Shown here piece after piece: positions 17,419 through 25,442 of a stretch of DNA of 34,642 nucleotides (within the stretch, counting starts at the first letter, position 1; each line of letters starts with the position of its first letter). Both the position numbers and the translations under genes were made by a program. The notes beneath the pieces are model-generated. The model saw only the letters and a program-made list of their open reading frames with translations. It did not search any database and was not told the origin of the DNA. Source of the DNA: Spartobacteria bacterium (GTDB taxonomy: Bacteria; Verrucomicrobiota; Verrucomicrobiia; Chthoniobacterales; UBA10450); assembly GCA_003169975.1 (NCBI GenBank), contig PNAA01000015.1, positions 17,904-52,545 of the forward strand, written 5' to 3'.

Positions 17419-17672
17419 GCGTTCAGTTTCAACTTTTTGCGAACACCTTTTCCGAGTTCGAGTGACTCGATCGAGCGCAGAAGCCGCTTCGCATTCTCCG
17501 GGGAGCGCAAAAGATGGGCTGTCTCCTCCAGCGATTCATATTCGGCCAGCGACAGCATCACGACCGCTTGATCGCGATTGCGAGTGATGACGACCGGCGC
17601 GTTATCTTCACACACCCGGTTGATCGTTGCGGCCAGACTTTCGCGGGCAGCGGTGTAAGTGATCGACTTCAT
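17415..17672 (-). CDS. yefM: YefM-family antitoxin
   Basis: This 85-residue antitoxin has the Phd/YefM fold: MKSITYTAARESLAATINRV forms the N-terminal DNA-binding part, and VVITRNRDQAVVMLSLAEYE is the typical YefM core. The C-terminal part, ending in the basic KGVRKKLKLNA, is the region expected to wrap the YoeB toxin. The start is ATG at 17670-17672. Family knowledge says the complex represses its own promoter, which would lie at about 17673-17740 in this orientation. No operator palindrome was obvious to me. Confidence 0.95.
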   Translation of the reverse strand: MKSITYTAARESLAATINRVCEDNAPVVITRNRDQAVVMLSLAEYESLEETAHLLRSPENAKRLLRSIESLELGKGVRKKLKLNA

Positions 17673-17768
17673 CTACTGGACATGATCCTGTGCAGATGCC
17701 CGCCGGTCAAGCGCCCGATTCTTGCGGCCGCGCCGTTGCCTTTTCAACGGGACGAACCGCGACTCGCC

Positions 17769-18399
17769 GCGCAGATCGAAAATCTGCGCACCGGTCTGGC
17801 GAAGGAACTTCCGCCTGGGATCGAGGTCGAGTTCGACGAGCAATTCGACGCTATGTTCAGCTACAACGCGAAGAACTATGCGCTCCTGACGAAGGACGGC
17901 GAAGTCGTGATCAAGGGCGGCGCGCTCAAATCGCGTGGGCTGGAGAAATTCCAGCGCGTTTTCCTGGAGGAGATGATCAAGCTCCTGATGGAAGGGAAAG
18001 CCGGAAGCGATCCCCGGATTGCGCGACGAGTTCGAGCGCAAAATCCGCGAGCGCGAGTGGCCAATCGAGATGTTGATGAAAACAGACACGCTCCAGGATT
18101 CGCTCGAAAAATATCGCCAGAAAATCGCTGGCGGAGGTCGCAATCGCGCCGCCGCCTAGGAGCTCGCCCTAACGAGTGGGCGCTATTACAAGCCGGGCGA
18201 CCAGATCAGCTACTACGTCAGAGCGACCCCGAAGAAAATCGCCGCCTACGAAGCCGCCAGGCTCGTGACTGATTTCGATCCCCAAAACCGCGACGAAAAC
18301 GTCGATTACTACCTCGCCAAGCTCGACGACTTGATGAAGAAGTTCAGCGGCATCACAACTGAAGCCACTTCCGCCAAGCAAGCGAGCCTGGCACTTTAA
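17769..18399 (+). pseudogene. Decayed duplicate of the polB 3' end
   Basis: This stretch aligns with polB 16535-17161 (627 bases) through to the stop codon, differing by one extra base near 18001 that shifts the frame. A nonsense TAG at 18157-18159 replaces the Tyr codon in the polB peptide AVYELALTSG. In the corrected frame most differences from polB are silent, and peptides such as KSRGLEKFQRVFLEEMIKLL and KPGDQISYYV are kept. So the segment was a functional polymerase end until recently and is not a fresh copy. Nothing upstream of 17769 resembles polB. It is separated from intact polB by the YoeB/YefM pair. Confidence 0.9.
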
Positions 18400-18407
18400 G
18401 CCGCGGG

Positions 18408-19289
18408 TTAATCGACGACCTGAAGACTTCGGAGCAATTGCGAAAGTTCTGCCTGGTCGGCGGCGTAGTACGCCTCCCACTTGCGGCGCGCTTCCGGCGT
18501 GAGCGGCTCGTATTTCTGGGCCCTGCTGTTGAGGCGGTGATAGGCGCTTTGCAACGTTTTGGCGACGACGGGTGATTTCAGGATTTTGCCGACGCCAGGG
18601 AGCGCGGAGATTCCCTCGTAGACTCGCTGAGCGCCGGATTGCAAAAGGGGAAAACGCGGAGCCCGGGCCTCGTTTTTCCCAGCGTCAAGTTGAGGCTGAA
18701 ACGCCGGGTCGACGTTGAGGAATTGGTAGACGCTTTCGCGCACGCGATCGGGAGCGCGCCGGATGGCGTCGAATTGAACGATCAGAATATTGTCGGCCGG
18801 AAAGCGGTCGAGATATGGCTTGAGATGGCGCGCGTAGCATCCGAGATCGCGCAGAAATGGATTCTCCATCATCCCCGCGAACGTTTCCGGCAAAGGCGCG
18901 ACCACGGCGTTGCGGTTGTACCAATACCAGGAGTAGATCATCTCCACCGGCGGGCGCAGGCAGAGCAGCAGTTTGATATCGGGCCGATACGACTTGATGC
19001 GATCGGCGGCTTCCTCCAGATAAAGGTAGGAAGGACAAAATTCGCCCCGACACGAAACTGCTCCCCTGGCGGCCGGAAATTGTTCGTGATACCAGACCTC
19101 GCCTCGGTCAAAGCAATGCAGCTCCTTGCCGGCGAGCCGGCGCATGATCGTGTCGGCGAAGTAGTAGACCTCCTTGTCCGGGGCGAAGCCGATTTGCGGA
19201 TGGGCTTCGAGCTGAGCGGACAGCCAGGTGGTTCCGCATTTCGGTGCGCCGATGCCGATAAAATCGATTTGGGACATTTGAGATATCAT
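18408..19289 (-). CDS. PAPS-dependent sulfotransferase
   Basis: This 293-residue enzyme is predicted to transfer sulfate from PAPS to a carbohydrate or other acceptor. The 5'-phosphosulfate loop is at the N-terminus (FIGIGAPKCGTTWLSAQLEA, about 10-29). The 3'-phosphate site lies at about 110-125 (CLRPPVEMIYSWYWYNRN, with the Arg and Ser expected). Length and layout fit the heparan-sulfate-type (Sulfotransfer_1) family. The start is ATG at 19287-19289 or the Met five codons on. It begins one base after the stop of the upstream AI-2E permease gene, so they share a transcript. The acceptor is unknown. Confidence 0.9.
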   Translation of the reverse strand: MISQMSQIDFIGIGAPKCGTTWLSAQLEAHPQIGFAPDKEVYYFADTIMRRLAGKELHCFDRGEVWYHEQFPAARGAVSCRGEFCPSYLYLEEAADRIKSYRPDIKLLLCLRPPVEMIYSWYWYNRNAVVAPLPETFAGMMENPFLRDLGCYARHLKPYLDRFPADNILIVQFDAIRRAPDRVRESVYQFLNVDPAFQPQLDAGKNEARAPRFPLLQSGAQRVYEGISALPGVGKILKSPVVAKTLQSAYHRLNSRAQKYEPLTPEARRKWEAYYAADQAELSQLLRSLQVVD

Positions 19290-19290
19290 T

Positions 19291-20448
19291 TCACCGCGTC
19301 TTGCTTTCGCTCTTTTTCCCGACCGTCAAATTGGCCTCAGGCTTTTTGGCTTGGCCGGAAACGAGGCTGCGCACGGGAGGCAGGACATCTTTGAACGTCA
19401 CGCCGTAGATATCCCAGACGGTCAGGAACAATCCGCAGACGAGCGGTCCGATGATGAACCCGAGCGGGCCGAAAAAGAAAAGCCCGCCGAGTGTGCCGAG
19501 GAGGATGAGCAGGTCCGGCATTTTCGCATCTTTTCCGACAAGCTTCGGGCGCAGCATATTATCGATCGTCCCGACGATGGCCGCGCACCAGATGAGGAGA
19601 AGGGTGGCCGCCAACGAATGGCCGATAATAAAGAGATAAATCACCGCCGGCACCCAGATGAGCGCGGCGCCGATCCCCGGCACGACCGAGAGCACCGTCA
19701 TCATCGTTCCCCAGAAGGCCGCGCCCCCGAGGCCCGCCACCCAGAAACCAATCCCGGCGAGCGTTCCCTGGAGGATGCCGATAAGAAGCGTCCCCTTGAT
19801 CGTCGCGCGCGTGACGGAGATGAGCCTTTCGACGACGCGCACTTCGTCGTCATGATTCAGGGGCGTGTAATAAAAGATCTTCTCGAGGATCTCGCGCCCG
19901 TCGCGGAGAAAATAGAACATCGCGTAAAGCATGACGAAGAGGTTGAGGAGAAAAGTGGCCGTCCCGGCGGTGAACTGAGTTGCCCCCGTCACGAGGAAGC
20001 TCCCGGCCGCTTTCGCAATGCGGGCGGCGTCGTCGGCGATTTGAGTCTGGTCGGGCACATAGTGAGCAAGCGACGGGAACCGCTGCACGAGCCAGTCATG
20101 AGTGTTGAACGCGCTCGCCGCGCCGAGGTGTTGTTGCACCCAGGGGATGGCTTCGTTGCTTACGCCGACGGCCTGTCGCACCACCACGCTGACAAAGGCG
20201 CTGAGCGGACCCACGACCAGCACAAAGAGAATAAGCAGCGTGAGCAAGGCGGCGAGAGACTTCCGGCCACCGAGCAGCTGCGCGACCCAGCGATAGAGCG
20301 GCCCGCATAAGCCGGCGAAGAGCGCTCCCAGCAGGAGCGGCATCAGGAATGGCCGGACCACAGCGAGGAACAGAGCCGACACCGTCAGCACCAGAAGGAG
20401 GACAAACGCCGTGCGGAAAGTGGCGCGGCTGATGTTGGCGGGTTCCAT
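19291..20448 (-). CDS. AI-2E/PerM-family membrane permease
   Basis: This 385-residue integral membrane protein has the hallmarks of the AI-2E transporter family (YdiK/PerM/TqsA): about eight helices, paired N-terminal helices (FVLLLVLTVSALFLAVVRPF, FLMPLLLGALFAGLCGPLYR), a long amphipathic middle and the conserved LVPGIGAALIW-type helix hairpin (here LSVVPGIGAALIWVPAVIYL). It ends in a charged tail (TVGKKSESKTR). Transport substrate is not assignable from sequence; family members include Na+/H+ antiporters and signal exporters. The start is ATG at 20446-20448. The gene couples to the sulfotransferase downstream (1 bp gap). Confidence 0.92.
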   Translation of the reverse strand: MEPANISRATFRTAFVLLLVLTVSALFLAVVRPFLMPLLLGALFAGLCGPLYRWVAQLLGGRKSLAALLTLLILFVLVVGPLSAFVSVVVRQAVGVSNEAIPWVQQHLGAASAFNTHDWLVQRFPSLAHYVPDQTQIADDAARIAKAAGSFLVTGATQFTAGTATFLLNLFVMLYAMFYFLRDGREILEKIFYYTPLNHDDEVRVVERLISVTRATIKGTLLIGILQGTLAGIGFWVAGLGGAAFWGTMMTVLSVVPGIGAALIWVPAVIYLFIIGHSLAATLLLIWCAAIVGTIDNMLRPKLVGKDAKMPDLLILLGTLGGLFFFGPLGFIIGPLVCGLFLTVWDIYGVTFKDVLPPVRSLVSGQAKKPEANLTVGKKSESKTR

Positions 20449-20500
20449 GCAGAGCAGTATGAGCCGATGGGGCGTTTAGTTCCACCCCTGACGGGCCCGA

Positions 20501-20647
20501 CTACTTCGCGAGCAAGGTCGCCGGAGCAAAAACCTCGCCCGGCCTAATCACGGTCGAGACGCGACGGGTGTTCTCAATTTTCCCGCGGTCGCGGAGTTCA
20601 TGGCGAAGCTCGCGAAAGATGCGGGGTTTCAACGATTCTTTAGGATC
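20501..20647 (-). pseudogene. Short unrecognised C-terminal-like remnant
   Basis: An open stretch of 48 codons ends in TAG (20501-20503) and contains RIFRELRHELRDRGKIENTR, then RVSTVIRPGEVFAPATLLAK. It looks like the end of a conserved protein, but no start codon or beginning is present and an in-frame stop lies immediately upstream. It overlaps the RelE-type toxin's last codons in another frame. I do not recognise the family. The rest of the gap (20449-20500) shows nothing. Confidence 0.4.
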
Positions 20648-20925
20648 TTACGAATCTCGTTGTGAGATCCCAAGTCGCTGAATGAGAGGACGCCGGGCTC
20701 GGCGTCGAAGACGAGCCGCAGCTTCAGGCCGACGCGACATTCGAACAAACTGCCGCGCAGGCGGCGGAGGCGAAGTCCTGAATGCAGGTGCGGAGTGCCG
20801 AAGCCGTCGCGGACCGCGGTGATGACTTCGCCGACTTGCTGCCGCTGCCGTTTCGGAAGGCGGCGAATTGCCGCCTTCAGTTCGGGCGCTAGCTCAACGC
20901 GCAATATCCGCCTCGATGTCGCCAC
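20629..20925 (-). CDS. RelE/ParE-superfamily toxin
   Basis: This 98-residue protein has the RelE-like pattern: an N-terminal helix pair (ELAPELKAAIRRLPKRQRQQ, then VGEVITAVRD) followed by a beta sheet (GLRLRRLRGSLFECRVG, LKLRLVFDAEPGVLSFSDLG). It ends in a short basic tail, HNEIRKILKNR. Arg/Lys residues dominate the sheet, as in mRNA interferases; I could not fix the catalytic residues. The start is GTG at 20923-20925. That start lies 32 bp inside the upstream antitoxin gene, showing translational coupling. A later TTG start is possible. Confidence 0.85.
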   Translation of the reverse strand: MATSRRILRVELAPELKAAIRRLPKRQRQQVGEVITAVRDGFGTPHLHSGLRLRRLRGSLFECRVGLKLRLVFDAEPGVLSFSDLGSHNEIRKILKNR

Positions 20926-21172
20926 TGAAGGTTGTCATCCTGCCGGCTTTGCGATGCCGCGCGAGGCGTTGCTTCGTCCGGCGAACGAAGGAATCCAGTT
21001 CCGCTTCCGTCACTCCGTATTCCTGGAGCGCGTAGTCATCCGAGTGCACAGTCACTGGGCGCAAGGCGATAACCTGATCACCGTGCAAGATGCCGATGTC
21101 TTCTCCTTTGGCGGCGCGCTTGAGCAGAGACGACAAGTTCGTGCGGGCTTGTGTCGGAGAAAGAGTCGTCAT
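20894..21172 (-). CDS. Phd/YefM-type antitoxin
   Basis: This 92-residue antitoxin begins at ATG 21170-21172; an upstream extension to 21208 would overlap the acetyltransferase and is rejected. The core TTLSPTQARTNLSSLLKRAA followed by GEDIGILHGDQVIALRPV is the Phd/YefM N-terminal DNA-binding fold. The C-terminal charged helix (TEAELDSFVRRTKQRLARHR) is the expected toxin-binding part. Its 3' end overlaps the RelE-type toxin by 32 bp, so this is an antitoxin-first module. It lies 32 bp downstream of the GNAT gene on the same strand. Confidence 0.88.
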   Translation of the reverse strand: MTTLSPTQARTNLSSLLKRAAKGEDIGILHGDQVIALRPVTVHSDDYALQEYGVTEAELDSFVRRTKQRLARHRKAGRMTTFSGDIEADIAR

Positions 21173-21204
21173 CGCGTCGATAATAAGCCGATATGGAGAG
21201 CAGA

Positions 21205-21708
21205 TCAAGTACCGCTGAAACGCATTTCGTTAGTCTGGACGAAGCCCATTTTTTCATAGAGCAGGCGGCCTTCGTCGGAGGCGTGGAGAACGAGACGGTC
21301 GAGGCGCTCGGTTCGGGACCACGCGATGATTTGCTCCAGCAAGAGTTTCGCGGCCCCGCGGCGGCGCCATTCGGGTTCGGTGAAAACGTTGATGATGATG
21401 GCGTGACGACCTTCGGCAATGCTGACCTCTCCGCCTGGTCCTTCGACTGGATGCGGCAGGACGCTCCGGAGTTGAACCCCGACGCCAGCGACGATCTGAT
21501 CGGGCGACTCGTTAGGCCAGGCAAGCCAGCCGATGTATTCGCCGGTCTCGAGCATCTCGCGGATGCGGGATTCGCACCTGGCGCGGTAGGTCTCGAAGAG
21601 CGGTTCGGGCACCAGTCCCATTTCCTGGAACATCCGGGCGCGCTGGGTTGCGATCAGCGCGGCATCGGAGACGCCGGCGAGGCGAATCTCGAAACGCGGC
21701 GGCGTCAT
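21205..21708 (-). CDS. GNAT-family N-acetyltransferase
   Basis: This 167-residue protein has the GNAT fold: strand beta4 VSIAEGRHAIIINVFTEPEW is followed by the acetyl-CoA pyrophosphate loop (RRRGAAKLLLEQIIAW, R-R-x-G-x-A type). The C-terminal element LVLHASDEGRLLYEKMGFVQ has the familiar 'A-x-x-x-A/G-x-x-L-Y-x-x-x-G-F' signature. The acceptor is unknown. The start is ATG at 21706-21708. It lies between the SGNH/MBOAT pair and the RelE-type module, all on the minus strand. A CGTTAGGC motif falls in its coding sequence (Pro-Asn codons, 21510). Confidence 0.9.
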   Translation of the reverse strand: MTPPRFEIRLAGVSDAALIATQRARMFQEMGLVPEPLFETYRARCESRIREMLETGEYIGWLAWPNESPDQIVAGVGVQLRSVLPHPVEGPGGEVSIAEGRHAIIINVFTEPEWRRRGAAKLLLEQIIAWSRTERLDRLVLHASDEGRLLYEKMGFVQTNEMRFSGT

Positions 21709-21726
21709 GCAGCAGAGCTTCTTTCG

Positions 21727-22821
21727 TTAACGAGAGGACGCAACCGACCCCGCGCCGAGCGCGGCGCGGAGGTGCGGGACGAGGCGTTTGGTGAACTCGA
21801 CCGAGTCGCCCGCGGAAAGATGCGACCACTCGGGACAGGTGAAGTCCGCCAGCTCGGGGAAATCTTCGAAGTGGATTCCGGGCGTGGCAGTTTCCTTGAG
21901 GAGACGATCCCAAGTCGTTGTCCGCGGCGTCGTCCGGTCTTCCAACGCTTTGAGATCGCCGCTCAGCGGAAAGCGGACGAAGACGATCTTGCCACCGCGC
22001 GCGCGCAGTTTATCAACGAGTGCTTTGGTATCGGCGAAGCGCGCTTCGAAAGCGTCGTGCATCATCTTCCCGAACTTCTCCGGTGGAATGAAACTCGGCG
22101 GCGGTGGCGGAGTGAAGAGCGGAATCCAGCCGTGCTTGACCCGGTCCTGTAATTTTCCCGGCTGCGCGCATTGCTCGACCATGCGGGCGCGGCGTCCGCG
22201 ATTGAGTGAGGCAAAATAAGGCGGCAGTTTCGGCGGGACATGGGCGTTAGGGCGATTCGGAATCGGCAACTGCTCGAGCAGCGCGCCAAGCGTCAGGTCG
22301 TCCTGCTTCATGCAGGCGAACCATTTTTCGAGATAAATCCCGAGATCATGACTCGCGCGTTGGGCATAGGTTTGGGTGTGGGCCCGGCGGACCGATTTCT
22401 CGGCTCGATTCATCGGCGGTGAGCCCGGTGGAGCGAAGAAGAGCCGCGGGACGACGCTGCAGAGAATGGTGCCGTGGAAGCTTTGATCATTGATCAGGTC
22501 GGCCAGGACGGGAAAAGCGGTACTGCCGGGTTGAGCGAGTTGGATGGGACGCTTGCCCAATCCTTTTTCGAGTTCGTCGAGGTCGGAGTCGAAGAGCGCG
22601 CGCGAGTCCCCCACGATGACGAGCGACTCCGGCTCGACGCGGCGGCGCACTTCGGTCCAGAGATCGCCGGTATCGTTCAACGTCGGCGCGTAACCGAGCG
22701 AGCGGCAATAAATTTCCCAGGCTGCCGTCGCAACGGCCAGCATCATCACGACGCTGACCGTGATCCCGCGCCACGGCCGCATCGGGATGACCCGCTCAAA
22801 ACTGGAAGTAGATAAATGCAT
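21727..22821 (-). CDS. SGNH-like O-acyl transfer accessory protein
   Basis: This 364-residue protein has one N-terminal membrane anchor (about 17-38, ITVSVVMMLAVATAAWEIY). Its outer domain shows SGNH/GDSL-type features: ESLVIVGDSRALFD (GDS at 71-73) and CPEWSHLSAGDS near the C-terminus, with a His in the position expected for the catalytic Asp-x-x-His pair. Such proteins accompany MBOAT acyltransferases (AlgI-AlgJ/AlgX type) and carry acetyl groups to polysaccharide. Here the gene overlaps the MBOAT gene by 26 bp, which supports that role. An AAGG lies upstream of the 22821 start; a later ATG at 22780-22782 is an alternative. Confidence 0.78.
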   Translation of the reverse strand: MHLSTSSFERVIPMRPWRGITVSVVMMLAVATAAWEIYCRSLGYAPTLNDTGDLWTEVRRRVEPESLVIVGDSRALFDSDLDELEKGLGKRPIQLAQPGSTAFPVLADLINDQSFHGTILCSVVPRLFFAPPGSPPMNRAEKSVRRAHTQTYAQRASHDLGIYLEKWFACMKQDDLTLGALLEQLPIPNRPNAHVPPKLPPYFASLNRGRRARMVEQCAQPGKLQDRVKHGWIPLFTPPPPPSFIPPEKFGKMMHDAFEARFADTKALVDKLRARGGKIVFVRFPLSGDLKALEDRTTPRTTTWDRLLKETATPGIHFEDFPELADFTCPEWSHLSAGDSVEFTKRLVPHLRAALGAGSVASSR

Positions 22822-24217
22822 TGCTGTTGCCTTGCGTGAGCAGGATGGCCGCGGCCATGAACGTCCAGAGGCCGGTCAGGACCCAGACCGGCATGCGGTT
22901 GACGGCGGCTTCGATCGTCGTGTCGCGCAGCGACCAATGGACGGCGAACATGAAAACGGTCACGATCCCGATCTGCAAAATCTCCCGCGTGCCGAGGAGC
23001 GCGTCGCCGTGCGGATGGCCGCCGAACATCCCGCTGAGCATGCGCGTCGCGACGGTGAAATCGGGCGCACGAAAGAAAACCCAGGCGACACAGACGGCAA
23101 AGTAGGTGCCCAGACCGAGGAGCAACTTGACCGGCAAGTGCTCCGTCCAAGTCGCCTCGCCGACGATCACTTTCGTTAGGTGCTCGAGCGCGAGATAGGA
23201 ACCGTGCAACAAACCCCAGACGACAAAGGTCCAGGCCGCGCCGTGCCAGAGGCCGCCGATGAACATCACGATCATGAGATTGATCATGGCGCGGGCGGCG
23301 CCGGCGCGGTTGCCGCCGATCGGGATGTAAAGGTAGTCGCGCAGGAAAGTGGAGAGCGAGATGTGCCAGCGCCGCCAGAAATCCGAGAACCCGATCGCGG
23401 CGTAGGGAAACCGGAAGTTGTTTTTCAAGTGGAACCCGAGACACAAGGCCGCGCCGATCGCGCAGATCGAGTAGCCGGCGAAATCGAAAAAGATCTGGCC
23501 CGCAAACGCCATCACGCCCGCCCACGAATCGAGCGCAACGAGCGGGCCGCCATAAGCGAAGACCGTGTCGGCCGGGCCGGCGAGGAGCGTGTCGGCGAGC
23601 ACGATTTTTTCGAAAAGCCCTAACGTCATTAAGAGCAGCCCCCAGAAGAATCGGCCCTGCTGCGGCTTGGGCGGGGCCGCGAGTTGCGGGAGAAAATCGC
23701 CCGCGCGCACGATCGGGCCGGCCACGAGCTGTGGGAAAAAGGAGACCGCGAGCACGAAATCGCGGAGCGAGCGGGTCGGTTTCAAGACCCCGCGATAAAT
23801 GTCGAGGGTGTAGGAGAGCGAGTGAAAGGTATAGAAGGAGATGCCGATCGGGAGAAAGAGATCGAGATGCGGCGGGTGGTAAGCGATCCCGCCACGCGAC
23901 AGGACCCATTGGAAATTCTCGAGGAGAAAATTCCCGTATTTGAAAAATCCGAGCATGCTGAGGTTGACCGCGACGCTGATCACCAGCCAGACTTTGCGCG
24001 CTTCCGGGCGTTCCTGTTTCCCCATGATCCGGCCGAGATAGAAATCCATCGCGGTTGTACCGAAGAGGAGCGCGGCGAAAGGCGGATTCCACGCGCCGTA
24101 GAAAATGTAGCTCGCGACCACGAGCAAATTTTTGCGCGCCGGCCAGGAGCGCATCGACCAATACGCGCTCACCACTACGATAAAAAAGACGACGAACGTC
24201 AGTGAGTTGAAGAGCAC
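22796..24217 (-). CDS. MBOAT-family O-acyltransferase (AlgI/DltB-like)
   Basis: This 473-residue membrane protein is predicted to pass acyl groups across the inner membrane for cell-surface polysaccharide acetylation. It has about ten helices and the MBOAT signatures: FWRRWHISLSTFLRDYLYIP (His285) and GGLWHGAAWTFVVWG (catalytic His325). The N-terminus SLTFVVFFIVVVSAYW and Y-G-A-W-N-P-P segment are typical of AlgI. The start is GTG at 24215-24217. The SGNH-like partner begins inside its 3' end. Polysaccharide target and donor are unknown. Two CCTAACG motifs lie in the gene. Confidence 0.93.
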   Translation of the reverse strand: MLFNSLTFVVFFIVVVSAYWSMRSWPARKNLLVVASYIFYGAWNPPFAALLFGTTAMDFYLGRIMGKQERPEARKVWLVISVAVNLSMLGFFKYGNFLLENFQWVLSRGGIAYHPPHLDLFLPIGISFYTFHSLSYTLDIYRGVLKPTRSLRDFVLAVSFFPQLVAGPIVRAGDFLPQLAAPPKPQQGRFFWGLLLMTLGLFEKIVLADTLLAGPADTVFAYGGPLVALDSWAGVMAFAGQIFFDFAGYSICAIGAALCLGFHLKNNFRFPYAAIGFSDFWRRWHISLSTFLRDYLYIPIGGNRAGAARAMINLMIVMFIGGLWHGAAWTFVVWGLLHGSYLALEHLTKVIVGEATWTEHLPVKLLLGLGTYFAVCVAWVFFRAPDFTVATRMLSGMFGGHPHGDALLGTREILQIGIVTVFMFAVHWSLRDTTIEAAVNRMPVWVLTGLWTFMAAAILLTQGNSNAFIYFQF

Positions 24218-24323
24218 GCGCCCGCTTTATAGAGGCACTGAAGAGGACGGCAAGCAGAATTCGGCGGTTTAGTTTGCCAAGAAGCGACGAATCGGAGATC
24301 AAGGCGCAGCGTTGCCGCGCCTC

Positions 24324-25350
24324 ATGTCCTTCGTCGTCGAACCGCTTTACGTTGTCGCGGTCCTTTGGCTCTGGTCGCGTTGGCGGAATGGCTCTCGCGC
24401 AAGAAGCACTTCCGTTATCTCGGCTCGGCGCTGATTGTCATTCTCGTCGCCGCGGTCCTGGCGAATGTCGGACTGCTGCCGTCGTCGCGGAATGCGCCCG
24501 CCCTTTACGACGGCGTCTTCAACTACATCGCGCCGCTCGCGATTTTCTTCCTCCTCCTCGACGTGAAATTGAAAGACCTGCGCCAGGCTGGTCTGCCGAT
24601 GCGCATGCTTTTCGCGCTCGGCGCGCTGACCACGGTGGTCGGCGTGGTCGTGAGCTATCACCTGATCGCGCCGCAGAACCACGGCGTCGGCAACGCGTTC
24701 GCCGTCGCCGGGATGTTCACTGGCACCTACATCGGCGGGAGCGTCAATCTCAACGCGGTCGCGCTGGAATTCGGCCCGTGCCGCTCGGCTCAGGCGATGA
24801 GGTGGGTGCGATTGAGCTGGAAATTCCGGAACGGACGAGTGTTTTCGATTTCTCCATCCTTCTCGTGCTCGGCATCGGCAGCCTGTTCCTGTCGCAACTC
24901 GTTAGCCGATTCTGGCCCGCGCTTCCCTATGTGCTGACGCTGACAACCGTCGCGCTCGCTTTGGCGCAACTGCCCATCGTGCAACGAGTGGGTGGCGCCA
25001 AGGTGATCGGTTATTTCACCGTGCTCATTTTTCTCGCGGTCGTCGGCGCCTACTGCGATCTCGCGGCGCTGATCGCCAACGGCGCGGTCGCGGGCACCCT
25101 GCTCGCGTGGGTGACGGCGATCGTTTTTCTGCACGCCATCCTGCTCTTCACGATCGGCGGCCTGTTCAAGCAGGACTGGGCGATCATTGCCGTGGCCTCC
25201 AACGCCGACATTGGCGGCGCGATCTCGGCCGGCGTACTGGCAACCGCGATCGGGCGCGGCGATTTGCGGTTGCCGGGCATTCTCGCTGGCTCGTTAGGCA
25301 ACGCGATCGGCACCTATGCGGGTGTGCTGGTGGCGATCTATTTGCGCTGA
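24324..25350 (+). pseudogene. Broken DUF819-family membrane protein gene
   Basis: Pieces of one DUF819 protein occur in successive frames. MSFVVEPLYVVAV (ATG 24324) is followed, after a shift near 24363, by LALVALAEWLSRKKHFRYLG through FTGTYIGGSVNLNAVALEFG. Then the central third of the protein is missing and another shift near 24780 leads to the C-terminal half (DFSILLVLGIGSLFLSQLV ... GAISAGVLATAIGRGD ... GTYAGVLVAIYLR). At least two frameshifts and one internal deletion mean it cannot make the full protein. TTG at 24365 could start a truncated product but has no obvious ribosome site. Family members are multi-pass membrane proteins of uncertain transport role. Confidence 0.88.
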
Positions 25351-25363
25351 CCGCGTGCCTAAC

Positions 25364-25435
25364 GTGGGAGGGGCCTTTGCGCCCCGATCCCCTGGGGGAG
25401 CGCGCTGCTGATCGGGGCACCAAGGCCCCTCCCAC
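25364..25435. terminator. Long palindrome between convergent genes
   Basis: A 26-base arm (25364-25389, starting GTGGGAGGGGCCTT) pairs with 25410-25435 at 24 of 26 positions; the loop is 20 bases. It sits exactly between the ends of the DUF819 remnant (+) and the PH-domain gene (-), so it could end transcription both ways. A GCCTAACG motif abuts it on the left (25357-25364). The length and near-perfect arms suggest a dispersed palindromic element rather than a simple terminator. Confidence 0.7.
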
Positions 25436-25442
25436 ATTGTTA

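Noticed and set aside
24365-24937. 190-codon open frame that looks like a complete gene
   Set aside because: It is only the N-terminal half of DUF819, and its last part is out of frame with the true C-terminal half.
25292-25364. GTTAGGC/GCCTAAC as integron attC core sites
   Set aside because: The sequences match integron core consensus, but the copies are scattered singly, mostly inside genes, and never form a GCCTAAC...GTTAGGC pair with folding arms; no integrase is present.
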